NCBI GenBank assembly: GCA_035771175.1 | Contig: CM069602.1 | Location: forward strand, 4,654,001 to 4,718,000 | Length of the DNA: 64,000 nucleotides | Direction: 5' to 3' | Origin: Paratinospora sagittata | Taxonomy: Eukaryota > Streptophyta > Magnoliopsida > Ranunculales > Menispermaceae | Part shown: piece after piece, positions 40,937 through 52,000 of the stretch | How positions within the stretch are numbered: position 1 is the stretch's first letter | Layout: each line of letters starts with the position of its first letter | Notes under the pieces: generated by a model | The model's database searches: none | The model's input: only the letters and a program-made list of their open reading frames with translations | What the model was told of the DNA's origin: nothing | Program-made: the position numbers and the translations under genes

Positions 40937-41748
40937 CTCCGCATATCTTAGCCCGTTTAAGATTTTATCATATTCAATTTTTTTTTAAGAAAATTCTTCT
41001 AAAAAATTTAGAAAGTATTTGGTAACTATAGAAAATAATATTTTCTAAAAAATAAATTTTGTTTGGTTACAGGAGAAAATTAATTTCTCATTATTCAATT
41101 AAATAATTATAACTTTTTTAAATTTAGTGTAAATAATTTTTTTTTCATGAAAAATTTTATTTTCTCGCTCCCTTATTAAGAAAATTATGATAAAAAAATA
41201 GCGGGCTCAAATTTTCACCTTGTTTGCCCATCAAACACTGAAAATTTCTATTTTCTCACTTACCATATATACCTAAGGTTTTAAATTATTATTATGGAGC
41301 CAAAAAATTAGAGAATTGATTATTTGAGCACTTTTAATATTATTTTAAAAATAATCTTAGCAAACCAAGTAAACAATTTTCTACTATAAAAGGAATGACT
41401 TTCTTTTAGGCTGTATTTGGTTTATGATTCGAGTACAATTTTTTGTATTTAAAAATTTTAAAATATGAAATATGCATTTGGTTCGTTGAAATCCGAAAAC
41501 AGTTTTCTCAAAATTTACAAAGAAAATAAACTATTTTTAAGAAATGACAAAATATTTTTTTTTAAATTTTCAGTTAAGTTTCATTCTACTTTTTTAATAT
41601 CGAACCAAAAATCCTTATTTTCTTAAAAAGTAATTTCAACGAATTAACTTTTTTAAAAGTAAATAATTTTTAAAAAATAAAATAAGAACATAAATATTCG
41701 CTCTCCCTTCGGCCTCAGTCCCTCCCTCCAACGACGTATTTCAATTTC

Positions 41749-41785
41749 TTTCCCGCCAGATTAAACGACTCAACTGGCGCCAAAA
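41749..41785 (+). promoter_or_regulatory. Two E2F-type sites in the CDT2 promoter
   Basis: TTTCCCGCC lies at 41749-41757 and GGCGCCAAAA (TTTTGGCGCC on the other strand) at 41776-41785. Both match the E2F/DP consensus TTTSSCGS and sit 104-140 bp upstream of the ATG at 41889. This fits S-phase-linked expression of a replication-licensing regulator. Confidence 0.7.
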
Positions 41786-41888
41786 CGGCCAAAAAAAAAA
41801 AACACACACATTTAAAATCTCTTCTGCTGTTCTCTCTCGCGCCATCTGTGTCTCCTCTCTCCCTCGAACCCGTGTGTAGCTACAGCTA

Positions 41889-44800
41889 ATGGAGATGCCA
41901 AGCTCTCCATCCTTCTTCCGAGATCTCAAAGCCAGAGAACTTAATGGAATCAGAGGTACTACTTACTTCAATCCCTCCTTCTCCCTTCATTTTCACTAAC
42001 TCTTATTTCCATTTTTTTTTTCACTCATTTCCTTCATCTTTATTCGTTGCAGTCCGAAAGCGGCCTTATTTCGACGATCTGTCATCGGATTCCGGCAGCT
42101 TTGGCACCGGCGTCGTGTCCATCGAGCACAATGGAAACCCAAATCCTCCGCTCGCTCTTTCCTTCTGCAAGGTAAGATTTCACGAAATTTGGATTTGTTT
42201 TTTTTTAATAAATAAAATCAGTTATTTATTTATTTATTTGTAGTATTGTTCTTCTAAGTTTGATCTCGAACTTGCAGACGATTAGGAATTCTCATCTTCT
42301 TGCCGTTTCCGACGAAGATGGGTACGTGAGCTTCTACGATACGCGTCGGAAGCTTCCATCTTTAACCTCTTGCCGAGAAAAAGCGGGTTAGTCTTCCTAT
42401 AATTGTGTTTGTAAAGATGGGGGATTAGGGATTTTCAATTTACTGATTTCATTTGTTTTTTGTTCTGCTGAATGGACTGCAGCCGAAGCTAGGGTCTGTG
42501 ATTGGGTTGCTCATTACAATGCCATCTTCGACTTGTGCTGGATCAAGGTAATTTACTAGCATGATTGGCAAATGCCCATTTGCTATATGCTAATTTTGAC
42601 ATTTAACAAGTGTGAGTTTTGGGTCCTTTTCATGTCATGAGCTCCATTGTTATTGTCTTTTGTAGGATGACTCTCAGATTCTGACAGCTTCTGGTGATCA
42701 AACTGTAAGTTGCTTACCTTTGATTACAATGGCTATGCACACAGTAAAAGCATGGTGCTTCTTCTGTTTTAAGCAAACATTTCTACTTATTGTTCCTTTC
42801 GCAATAAGTTTGCTTGACTGCATTTCATCATGCCAAAATATTGTTGCATTAAACAAGCTTGAGCCACTTACCATGTCATAAGTTTGCTTAAATCATCAGT
42901 TTCTGAGTGGTAATACAGCTTAGGAAAACAAATTTGCATCTCAAGAAACAAGGAAAAGAACTTGGCATTGTAGTGGCTACTGCGGGGGAGCTTGCAGCTA
43001 GGGGTGAAATCGAGTCGGGTCGGATCGGGTTTTTGCCCCCAAACCCACCTGATCCGATGAGGTCTGGTGGCAACGAGTCCAACCCGATGCCACCCGACCT
43101 AAGGTCGGGTTGGGTTGGGCCCCTATTAAATAGTTTATTTTTTTTTAAAGCTTAATAACTACTATTTAAGCTTTTATTAGTAATAAAATATGTTGGATTA
43201 TCATGTGGAAGCTTATTAAACTATTATTTAAACTTTAAAAGATAAGATTTCTCTTTTTTGGGAAAACTCATATATGTACAAGCCAATGTAGTCTTAAATT
43301 TGACTTAGAGAATAATGATGAATAGGGAGTTGATGGGTTTTTATAGAGAATGAGTCTCTCATTCTTCTTAACAAACAATGTGAGACTAAAATAAAACTTT
43401 TCTTTTTTAGTCTTAAGCACCCATTTTTTGATTCTTATCTAATTTTTTTTACCACCTAACCCAACAATTAAAAAAAAAAATAGTTGAGGATTATGGGTTT
43501 TCTTAATTAGAGGCCTTGTATGTAATAGTTTTTTTAGTATCTTTATTATATATATATACCGACCAACCCGACCCGAAATGGTCGGGTCAATCGGATTGCT
43601 TACACCCCTACTTGCAGTAGGGTTCACAGTGGAAAAAGCCCTTGTCAAAATTGAGAAAAGAGAAGCACTCTAAAAGGAAAACAGATATTGCTATGACAAC
43701 TAATCAGTGTCTACTACTTATTTTTTCCTTATAACGGCTTACCTGTGTTTCATTGCTAGTTTTCATTCAGAACATAACAATAATTTGTGCCCAAAACCCC
43801 TGCCAAGGGATTAACATCCCTATTTTCAGGTTATTCTCTATCTGTGGGAATGTTCCAGACTTCCTAATGTGTTGGATTCACACCACTTGATTAGACAGTT
43901 AGTCTAAATAGAAGTGTAGTTTAAGTCCATGCATACTGACAAAAAAATGCAAGAATCATTACCTGCTTCAATTCAAAACCTGCTCCACTGATCAGACAAT
44001 TGCACTCTCTGGCTTTTGGACAGGTCAAAGTTTGGGATGTGGAGAAAAAGGAATGTTTTAGAGTGTTAACAGGGCATGCCGGAAGTGTGAAATCATTGAG
44101 CTCTCATCCATCTAATCCTGGTTAGTACATGTTTTGTGTGAGATTTATTGGTCATCAATACAGTTAACTGATACATAGCCATTTGATAAACAGGTCTAGT
44201 TGTATCTGGCTCAAGAGACGGGTCCTTGGCCATTTGGGATTTAAGATGCAATCCTAGACAAAGTAGCAGTGGGGAGCCATCTTTGACGTGATTTTCTTTT
44301 CTTTATGCTCTTTAACCTCGTCTAATTCTTTGATGAAATGGTCAATTTGATTCATATTCTGTACCTCTGAATTCGCATATTTGTTTCTCCAGACCAGCTG
44401 CTACGATATGTGGGGCTCATATTTCAGCTAAAGGAAAACGGGTTAGGCGTATAAAGGTGTGTACATGGCTATTATTTTCACCAAAAAAAGTAACAGCCAT
44501 TTCAGTATTATTGACACTTCAGTTCTAGCAGGCAGCTTCCATGAGCATTACGTCAGTTCTTTATCTCAAGGATGGGATTTCCATTGCCAGTGCTGGAGCA
44601 GTAGACAGGTTTACATTGAAACCTTGTTTTATGCTTCCTTAATTGATCATTGTCTTTCTAGTTTTGTTCTCTTATCTCAGTGTTGTCTTCTTTTCATTTC
44701 AGTGTAGTAAAATTCTGGGACACCCGAAACTTAAAAGCCCCTATTACTTGGACATCCAATATTGAAGTATCAAATGAAAAGGTTAGTTGAACATGCAGCA

Positions 44801-46727
44801 GGAATGATACTGGATGAGACATACAGCCAATCTGATATTTGCATATGGGCTGGTCACACAAGATGTGAAATCCTCTGAAATGGAGTCATAACTAGATTAC
44901 ACATACCAACCAACACTTGGTTGGCTGAGTGGCTCGGGGCTCTCGTCTTATGAAACGAGGTTACGAGTTCGACTCCCCACCTTGTAAGTGTTGGCCATTG
45001 GGGTAGTCTCCCGCTCGATAATGCCAGGGGCCGTAGTGGATTAGTCGGGCCAAAGGTTCGGACACCACTACGTTATAATAATAAAATAAAAAAAAAAACT
45101 AGATTACACATACCATAAGGCTGGGAAAAGTCTCATAGTCTGAAGTTGCAGTTGGTTCTTTTGACGTGCTTGGCATTTTAATTGTGCTCGATTTCTTTTT
45201 TATTTTTATTTTTATTTTTATGATTACAGGAAAGAAGGCTACATGGGATATCTTCCCTGTCCCAAGATTCAAGTGGCATGTTTCTCTCAGCATCTTGCAT
45301 GGATAATAGGTACTTTCCTCTTTCTATCCTTTTTTCCCTTTCCTTCTCCTTTAACTCATTGGCTTCCACTGGAAAGAGAAACCTAGGAAAGCCAATTTCT
45401 TGAAGATTGTGAGCTAGACACTCCTAATACATGCTATATCCTATATGTTAAACTACCAATGTAAATACTATACATGTTCTAGATTAACTAGTCTAACCTG
45501 CTAGAAAATAGGCATATACTTCCAAAAACAAGAAAAAAAAGAGTCTAATCCTTGCTTTTGTTCCACCAGAATATACTTGTACAACATGTTTCAGCTTGAT
45601 AAAGGCCCCGTGAGTACTTTCTCTGGCAGCCGACTTGAGACATTTTATGTAAAGGTACAAAGTTTCTTCAGTAACTCTGCCTCCAAAAGTTAATTTAATA
45701 GTTTACAGGATCTTGTGATTGTTCCATGTATTTCTTACATTTTGAATTAAATTACAGTCAGCAATCAGCCCTGATGCAGCTCACATACTCAGTGGTTCAA
45801 GTGATGGAAATGCATGCATATGGCAGGTTCTTCTTATTTATTACTCGTGTAAAATTTGATTTTCTATAGATCTCTCTCTCTTGTTCTGAATGTAACTTCT
45901 AAAATTACTTTATCAGGTGAAAAAACCTCAAGAGGGTCCTATCACATTGAAAGGCCATGAGGGAGAAGTTACAGCAGTATCTTGGCAAGTATTTCAGCCA
46001 TTAGGCAATGCTGTCTATAATATTACTTTTTTGAAGTGTCACTAACACTTCACTAATTTGCAGGTGCTCATCAGAAACTGGGAAATTGGCCACTTGTTCC
46101 GATGATTTCACGGTAAGCGTGCTCAGTTGTGGATATATTATACCAGTATCCATTATCCAAAATGTTGACCTGTGCCCTGCTAATTTTAAAGACAAATCTC
46201 AATCATTCTTGTTTCTTGTAAAACTATAACATGGCACGACTTGAGGAAAAAAGGCATCTAAGTTGCATTTCCAACATTTTCATTTCATCAATGTTAATCC
46301 AATTCACAGCCGATTTCCTGTCATGTTTCATGTTATATAGGTCCGCATATGGAACATCCAGAGTGGTTCCTTCTCATGTACTAGATCACCATCATCTACA
46401 AGAAAGAGAGTAATGGCCACACCAAGCATCCACTGTAGAAAACTGTTCACTGATGAAGAACAGAATCTGGATCAGCCAAAAGCTGCCAAAGCATCCAGCC
46501 CATCAGATGATATGTTGATTGGAGAACACACACCCAATAAGACTAGAACTTTTAGTGTCAGCACACCTGAATCCACGAAGAGAAAAGTCCTGTCTGGTTT
46601 CTTTTCAGATGATAGTTTAGAGATGGAGAAGACCCCAGAAGCTGCATTGAAGAGCCCTTCTTCAGTTCTAAACCCACCTTCCTCCTTGAAAAGAACCATC
46701 AGAGATTACTTTGTTCCAATTTCATGA
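41889..46727 (+). CDS. CDT2: CDT2/DTL homologue, WD40 substrate receptor of CRL4 ubiquitin ligase
   Basis: CDT2 recruits PCNA-bound substrates such as CDT1 to CUL4-DDB1. Sixteen exons join: 41889-41955, 42053-42171, 42278-42386, 42483-42547, 42666-42704, 44024-44120, 44194-44287, 44393-44456, 44532-44608, 44703-44781, 45230-45309, 45570-45654, 45758-45826, 45917-45984, 46064-46112 and 46341-46727. The sum is 1548 nt (515 aa). Seven WD40-type repeats span about 45-395. Two WDxR motifs, WDLR at 180-183 and WDTR at 249-252, are the DDB1-contact signature. The C-terminal 120 residues are Ser/Pro-rich and end KRTIRDYF (504-511), a PIP-box-like motif. Intron 14 (45985-46063) begins with GC. A MITE and a SINE lie in introns 5 and 10. 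Confidence 0.9.
42991..43618. mobile_element. hAT-type MITE in CDT2 intron 5
   Basis: The element 42999-43610 (612 bp) has termini TAGGGGTG and CACCCCTA and subterminal GTCGGGTCGG/CCCGACCCGA motifs. The 8-bp flanks CTTGCAGC (42991-42998) and CTTGCAGT (43611-43618) differ by one base, as expected of an older hAT target duplication. No transposase ORF is present. Confidence 0.8.
44890..45115 (+). mobile_element. tRNA-derived SINE in CDT2 intron 10, 19-bp target-site duplication
   Basis: The SINE body is 44909-45096. A box TGGCTGAGTGG at 44922-44932 and B box AGTTCGACTCC at 44966-44976 form a pol III promoter; the head resembles a serine/leucine-type tRNA. The tail is (A)-rich. The direct repeat AACTAGATTACACATACCA is exact at 44890-44908 and 45097-45115, so the insertion is young. 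It is unrelated in sequence to the SINE at 19.2 kb. Confidence 0.93.
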
Positions 46728-47305
46728 CACTAAAGAATTCTTGCCATTGGGAATTATCCGTTCTCTGTTACTCAGATTATTGTGACACAAAATGCTAATG
46801 AGATAAATTTCTTGAGAAGATGGGGCCTGTCCAGAAAATTAAGGTGAGTTGCATATACTTTTGTTAATCCATGTAGTATTCCACTTTATTCAATCATAAA
46901 CTAACTGTTTCAGTGTATGATTTTGCAGGGCTCTATCTCAAATGTACAGAAGGATCATTCAATCATAATAATAAGCTTTACAGTATGATTTGGGACATCT
47001 GCATGCCCTCCCCCCTCCCCCCCCCCTTTTTTTATTTAAAGTTAAGACAAATTCAAACCCAAAAAATATATATATTTTTGTTGAGCCTTTTATGTTTTTT
47101 GTATTTTTGGGTGACGCGGATGTTTATACCAAGCAAGCGCCCGCATGAAAAAACTTTTAGAGGACACTATAAACAATCTGAAACTTGGAAAGTCAGAAAA
47201 ATTTTTCTGGTCTTAAAGAAAATAGTTTTTCTTCCTTTAGTCAGTTTTTGTAATCTGGTGGGACAAGATGGTCGGCAATGGGTGTGCCCAAATCTTGTGT
47301 TATAG
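46728..47305. other. Spacer between CDT2 and the PPR gene
   Basis: It holds the CDT2 3' UTR and the promoter of the PPR gene. A C-run followed by a T-run lies at about 47010-47035. An in-frame TAG at 47303-47305 directly precedes the PPR start codon. Confidence 0.5.
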
Positions 47306-48973
47306 ATGAGCTTCTGCTTATCTTCTCTTCTCCTCGAACTCTCACGATCAAATCAGACCCTCTTAAGAACCAAGCAATTGCATGCATTCATCATTAAGAC
47401 CCACCTCGCTCACGACCCATTTTACGCCACTAGAATCACTCGATTCTACGCCATAAACAATGCCCTTCAACATGCTCGCATCGTGTTTGATGAAACTCCC
47501 AACAAAAGCTTTTATCTCTGGAATTCCATAATAAGAGGCTATGCTCAAAATCACCAATTCGACCATGCTTTCTCTCTGTTCAAACAGATGCGTCACACTG
47601 AAATCAAGCCAGACAATTACACCTTTTCGTGCATTTTACGGGCTTGTATGGAAAAATCAGACACAATGGAATTAAGAGCCACACATGGAAGCGTAATAGC
47701 ATCATGTTTGGGGTCAGATACTGTTACTGGTAGTGCACTCGTGAACGCTTATTCGAAGGTGGGTCTTGTAGATGAAGCATGTAAAGTGTTCAATGCAGTA
47801 TTAGAACCAGATTTGGTTCTATGGAATTCAATGGTTGTGGGTTACGGGTCCTGTGGATTATGGCAGAAAGGGCTGGAATTGTTTAGTAGAATGCGGAATT
47901 TGGGGGCAAACCCAGATGGGTATACTTTGGTTGGGTTGCTTTCAGGGTTTGATGATCCTTGCTTGCTAGTTATTGGTCAAGGGATTCATGGGTTTTGTTT
48001 GAAAACTGGGGTTTTTTATTCCAATTCTCATGTAAGGAGCTCACTGGTGAGTATGTATTCAATGTTCCATTGCTTGGTTTCAGCTTATAGGGTTTTTAGC
48101 AGCTTATCTCAGCCTGATTTGGTTCTGTGGTCTTCTTTGATAACTGGGTTTTCTGAGTCTGGAAACTGTGAAGAGGCACTGGTCCTATTTGGAGACATGA
48201 ATTTGCAAGGAGAACAAGCAGATCCCCTGTTAATTGCCAGTGTTTTAGCAGCTTGTGCTCGTTTGGCAAATGTCAGACCTGGTAAGGAGATACATGGTTT
48301 TGTGTACAGGTTTGGGTACCATTCAGATGCTATGGTTGGATCTGCTCTGATTAATTTGTATTCAAAGTGTGGTTTTGCTGCAGTGGGAATACAGGTTTTT
48401 GAAACTTTGCAGGAAAGAAATGTGGTTGCTTATAATTCTGTAATTTCATGTCTTGCTACTCATGGATTAGTCTCCCAGGCCTTGGAAATTTTTGAAGACA
48501 TGTTGAATAAGAGATTTAAGCCTGACCAATCTACTTTTTCTGCTGTTCTTTGTGCTTGCAGCCTTGCTGGGTTTGTTAAAGATGGCAAGGAGATTTTCCG
48601 AAGAATGAAAGAAGAATTTGGAATTTCAGCAAGTTCAGAACATTATGTATATATGGTGAAGCTTCTGGGAATGGCAGGAGAACTGGAAGCAGCTTATGAT
48701 CTTATTCCAAGTGTGCCACTACCACCTGATTCTGGAGTATTAGGTGCATTGCTATCATGTTGTGTTGTTCATGGCAATTCTGAATTGGGTGGCATGATTG
48801 CCAGAAAGCTCTCTGTAATTGAGCCAGAAAATACTGCTTATAGAGTAATGCTGTCAAATATATATGCCTCAAGGGAGAATTGGGAAGATGTGAAAAAATT
48901 GAGAGATGGTATGGTGGCAGCAGGACTAAGGAAAGCACCTGGAATTAGCTGGATTGGAGATGGCACTGCTTAG
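47306..48973 (+). CDS. Pentatricopeptide repeat protein, PLS class, E subgroup
   Basis: A single-exon ORF of 555 aa, as is usual for plant PPR genes. The PPR array begins near residue 35 and continues to about 500. Typical repeat starts are visible (PNKSFYLWNSIIRGYAQ, DLVLWNSMVVGYGSCG, DLVLWSSLITGFSESG, NVVAYNSVISCLATHG). It ends in an E-type motif (LSNIYASRENWEDVKKLRDG, then KAPGISWIGD) with no DYW domain. Such proteins bind organellar RNA in mitochondria or plastids, usually for C-to-U editing with a DYW partner in trans. The N-terminus does not show a clear transit peptide. The best remembered match is the At1g64310 type; I hold that loosely. Confidence 0.92.
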   Translation: MSFCLSSLLLELSRSNQTLLRTKQLHAFIIKTHLAHDPFYATRITRFYAINNALQHARIVFDETPNKSFYLWNSIIRGYAQNHQFDHAFSLFKQMRHTEIKPDNYTFSCILRACMEKSDTMELRATHGSVIASCLGSDTVTGSALVNAYSKVGLVDEACKVFNAVLEPDLVLWNSMVVGYGSCGLWQKGLELFSRMRNLGANPDGYTLVGLLSGFDDPCLLVIGQGIHGFCLKTGVFYSNSHVRSSLVSMYSMFHCLVSAYRVFSSLSQPDLVLWSSLITGFSESGNCEEALVLFGDMNLQGEQADPLLIASVLAACARLANVRPGKEIHGFVYRFGYHSDAMVGSALINLYSKCGFAAVGIQVFETLQERNVVAYNSVISCLATHGLVSQALEIFEDMLNKRFKPDQSTFSAVLCACSLAGFVKDGKEIFRRMKEEFGISASSEHYVYMVKLLGMAGELEAAYDLIPSVPLPPDSGVLGALLSCCVVHGNSELGGMIARKLSVIEPENTAYRVMLSNIYASRENWEDVKKLRDGMVAAGLRKAPGISWIGDGTA

Positions 48974-49073
48974 TGCTTGTGCTGTGACTGACTGACACCA
49001 TTGATCTTTTCTGAAAATTGTGAATTCCTTATATAAGGTAGAAGACTGAATTTGGAAATGTTATTCATAGTTT

Positions 49074-52000
49074 TCATTTCACTTTGTGTGAGATCTTAAT
49101 GTAATTCAAAATCCTATCTAAGGCTTTACCACTATCAATTGCTTCCTTGGCTCTATTCAATGCTGTGGATATGTCTTCTGCACCATCACATCCCAACAAA
49201 TGGTCGACCATTCCTGCATTCAAGACGATTCTATCATATGCTGGTCCTTTTTCACCACGAAGTGCTGCTAAACCCAACTCTATGTTCCTCAAGACCTACA
49301 TTAAGGAGCAAAGAGAAGGACAAAAAAGAAAGCAGTGAAACTTTCAACGTGAGAAGTGGTGCAAGTCAAGTTTACAGACACAAGTTTGAAAAAGCATTTG
49401 ATATTTAGATGAAGCAAGGAAAACAACAAGAAGTAGACAAAAAATTTTACTGATCTATTGGTTCTCGGGGTATCGGAGGGTTTAAAACCATAATCTTTAG
49501 CATTAACCTCGACACTGAAAATTTCACGTGAGACTCCTGCAATCAAGTGACTTATATGTAATTGCAAAAGTCACAAGTATCGAATTATGCAGTTGATGAG
49601 CAAATACATAAATTGAAAGCATTCAGTTAATATATCCTAAATTATTGAAATCTAGCCATTTATCCCAAGTTTCAGTAATCCTTTCAAAAGATTAAAAGGA
49701 TGAAGAATGCAAAAGGATGTTTCATACCATCAACTTTAGAGGTGAAGGAGTTATTCAACGATCGGAACCCAGAGCAATAGTTCACTGGAAGACCTTTTGA
49801 AGCATCTCTTGATAACAGGCTTGTTGTCATTGAAAGTCCACCTTCCTCGCCCTACACAAACCACATTATATAAATTGAAAAAAAAATATCAACATCAATC
49901 AAATATTTAAGAGAATTACATGAATGCAAGAATCTAGAGAAGCTATTCAAGACATGCCAAGCTTAAAGGAGAAAGCTTCAAATTCTGGTACCAACCTTCA
50001 CAACAAGCCCTGAATGGACACCTCTTCTTCTCATTAGCATTAACAGAGCACCTTCATAATCTGTATGATAAAATCCAGAAATAATAGTTTCCCTCCCACG
50101 AGTCTGTCAATAAACACCATTTTGAATACAGATGTTTCATAAAATTCCTTTTTGCAAACACAGCTCCTTTCATGATAATAGTCTATACAAGATCAAAAAG
50201 AAATTATATAATAAAAGTATCTCCAAAAATATGTTAAAAAAAAGAGTAAAGAAAAAAATCCAGCTCATCCAGAATATACTATATACATTAATACTGAAAT
50301 TAGAAAAAGAAAATAACAGACATCTCATTTTTACCAGAATGACATTCATGTTCCTCCAATACTAAAGAGAACGGCAAAGACAAAAAATAAAGTATAACAT
50401 CATCACCAACAATGTGAAAATGCTAAAAGTTGGGGCTGCGAGGATCACAATAATTTCCATCAATCTGTCAATGTACATATCTCATTTTTATTTTGTTTTA
50501 ATTGACATGACAAGAGTCATAATTAAAGTCAGAACATCATCATTGCCTATCACAAAGATTTGGGTGGAGAGGATGAATCATATTCAAAAAGCTATCACAA
50601 ATTATGTCTTTAATTAAGGGCTGTGTCTCATATCTTTCTTTTATTGCTGCAATCCATATTACCTTATTTTTCACCTTTTTGAAGCTTTTGACTAGCAATT
50701 CTAGTACCAATGCCACTGGTAATTTCTGTCATGCCTAGACTAAATTGATAAGCTTTACTCAATCTCTTATTGTGGCCATGCCGACACCCATAAACTCATT
50801 TTAACTTGTCTTTCCTATCTTTATTATTCATCCATGTTAACATCTTTTGTCAACCTAGCACGAATAGAAAGAGTTTTATCAAATTTTGTTTCAATGGAGC
50901 AACAGAAATCACTAGTGGTTCAAGAACCTGAAAATGTGACTTAACTGGAGGTCCAATGAACCAACTAACTAGTAAATGTGAGCTAAATCTCAACATCCAA
51001 CCTACCACTAATGACTAGAGTCAATACTTGAAGAGTCATCCAAGAATTTTTTTTTCTTTTAACTCTGATCTGCTAACTAGCTTACTCTTACTGCATAACT
51101 TCAATTGTAGACCAACTCTACTTGGAAATTGGTCAAAGCAACTAGGTCAAATTAACTCAGGTTTCCAGACTGTTTGAACAATGGTATTAATACTGGTTGA
51201 TACCATTATAGCATGTGCATCAATTTTTTTTCATGTGATATGCATATGCTACTTTTATTTTTCAGTATCCCTTATAATTAGAAGGAAGATGGGAAAATTT
51301 ATAGTTCAAGAATAAACTTTATCAGCAAAACTGCTTTGTTTTGACAATTATGTTCCAAAATCTCCAGGGCTTGCAACAGCCTGGGAGAAAATTAAATATA
51401 CATATGCTACTATGTTTCTTCAATGTCTCAGAAATCGTCAATAAATTATAAATGTCATGGAGAAATAGCCAAATGGAGTAGGCTCAACACTAATTTCAAA
51501 ATTCCTACCGAAAAGCCGCATTACTCACCCTAACAAACTGCTGAACTTTTTCAGCTGTTGCAAGTGGTGGACGTTTACTTATGTGCTCCCTTAATGCCAC
51601 AGTGGAATACCTGCAAAATCAACAATTACAGGCTTACTTGCTAAAGCAATATAGGTATGCTAGATTTTATTTGAAGCTGAAAATATAATTACAAGTATTA
51701 GATCACGAAAAGCATGTGAATCAAATAACAGTATCTCATTCATGACAGCATTAGGAATTCCAAATATAAAAAAACGATACAAATACCATCATTGTTTCTA
51801 ATGAGCTACTTCTTTTCTATGGTCATTGATTCTGAACATATAATCTACTAGGTTACCACAATATGTGACCAAAAAAAAAAAAGGTTACACCAATATAGAA
51901 ATAAAGAAAAATTATAGCAGCCACGAATGCAATGAAATAGCAAATTAAAATGTAGTCATGAGAAAGAAGAGAGATGTTAAACCAGTTAATGATGCTAAAG

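Noticed and set aside
46913..47305. A 130-codon ORF directly upstream of the PPR start
   Set aside because: It crosses C- and T-homopolymer runs, has no recognisable domain, and ends at the TAG that precedes the PPR ATG. It is most likely untranslated spacer.
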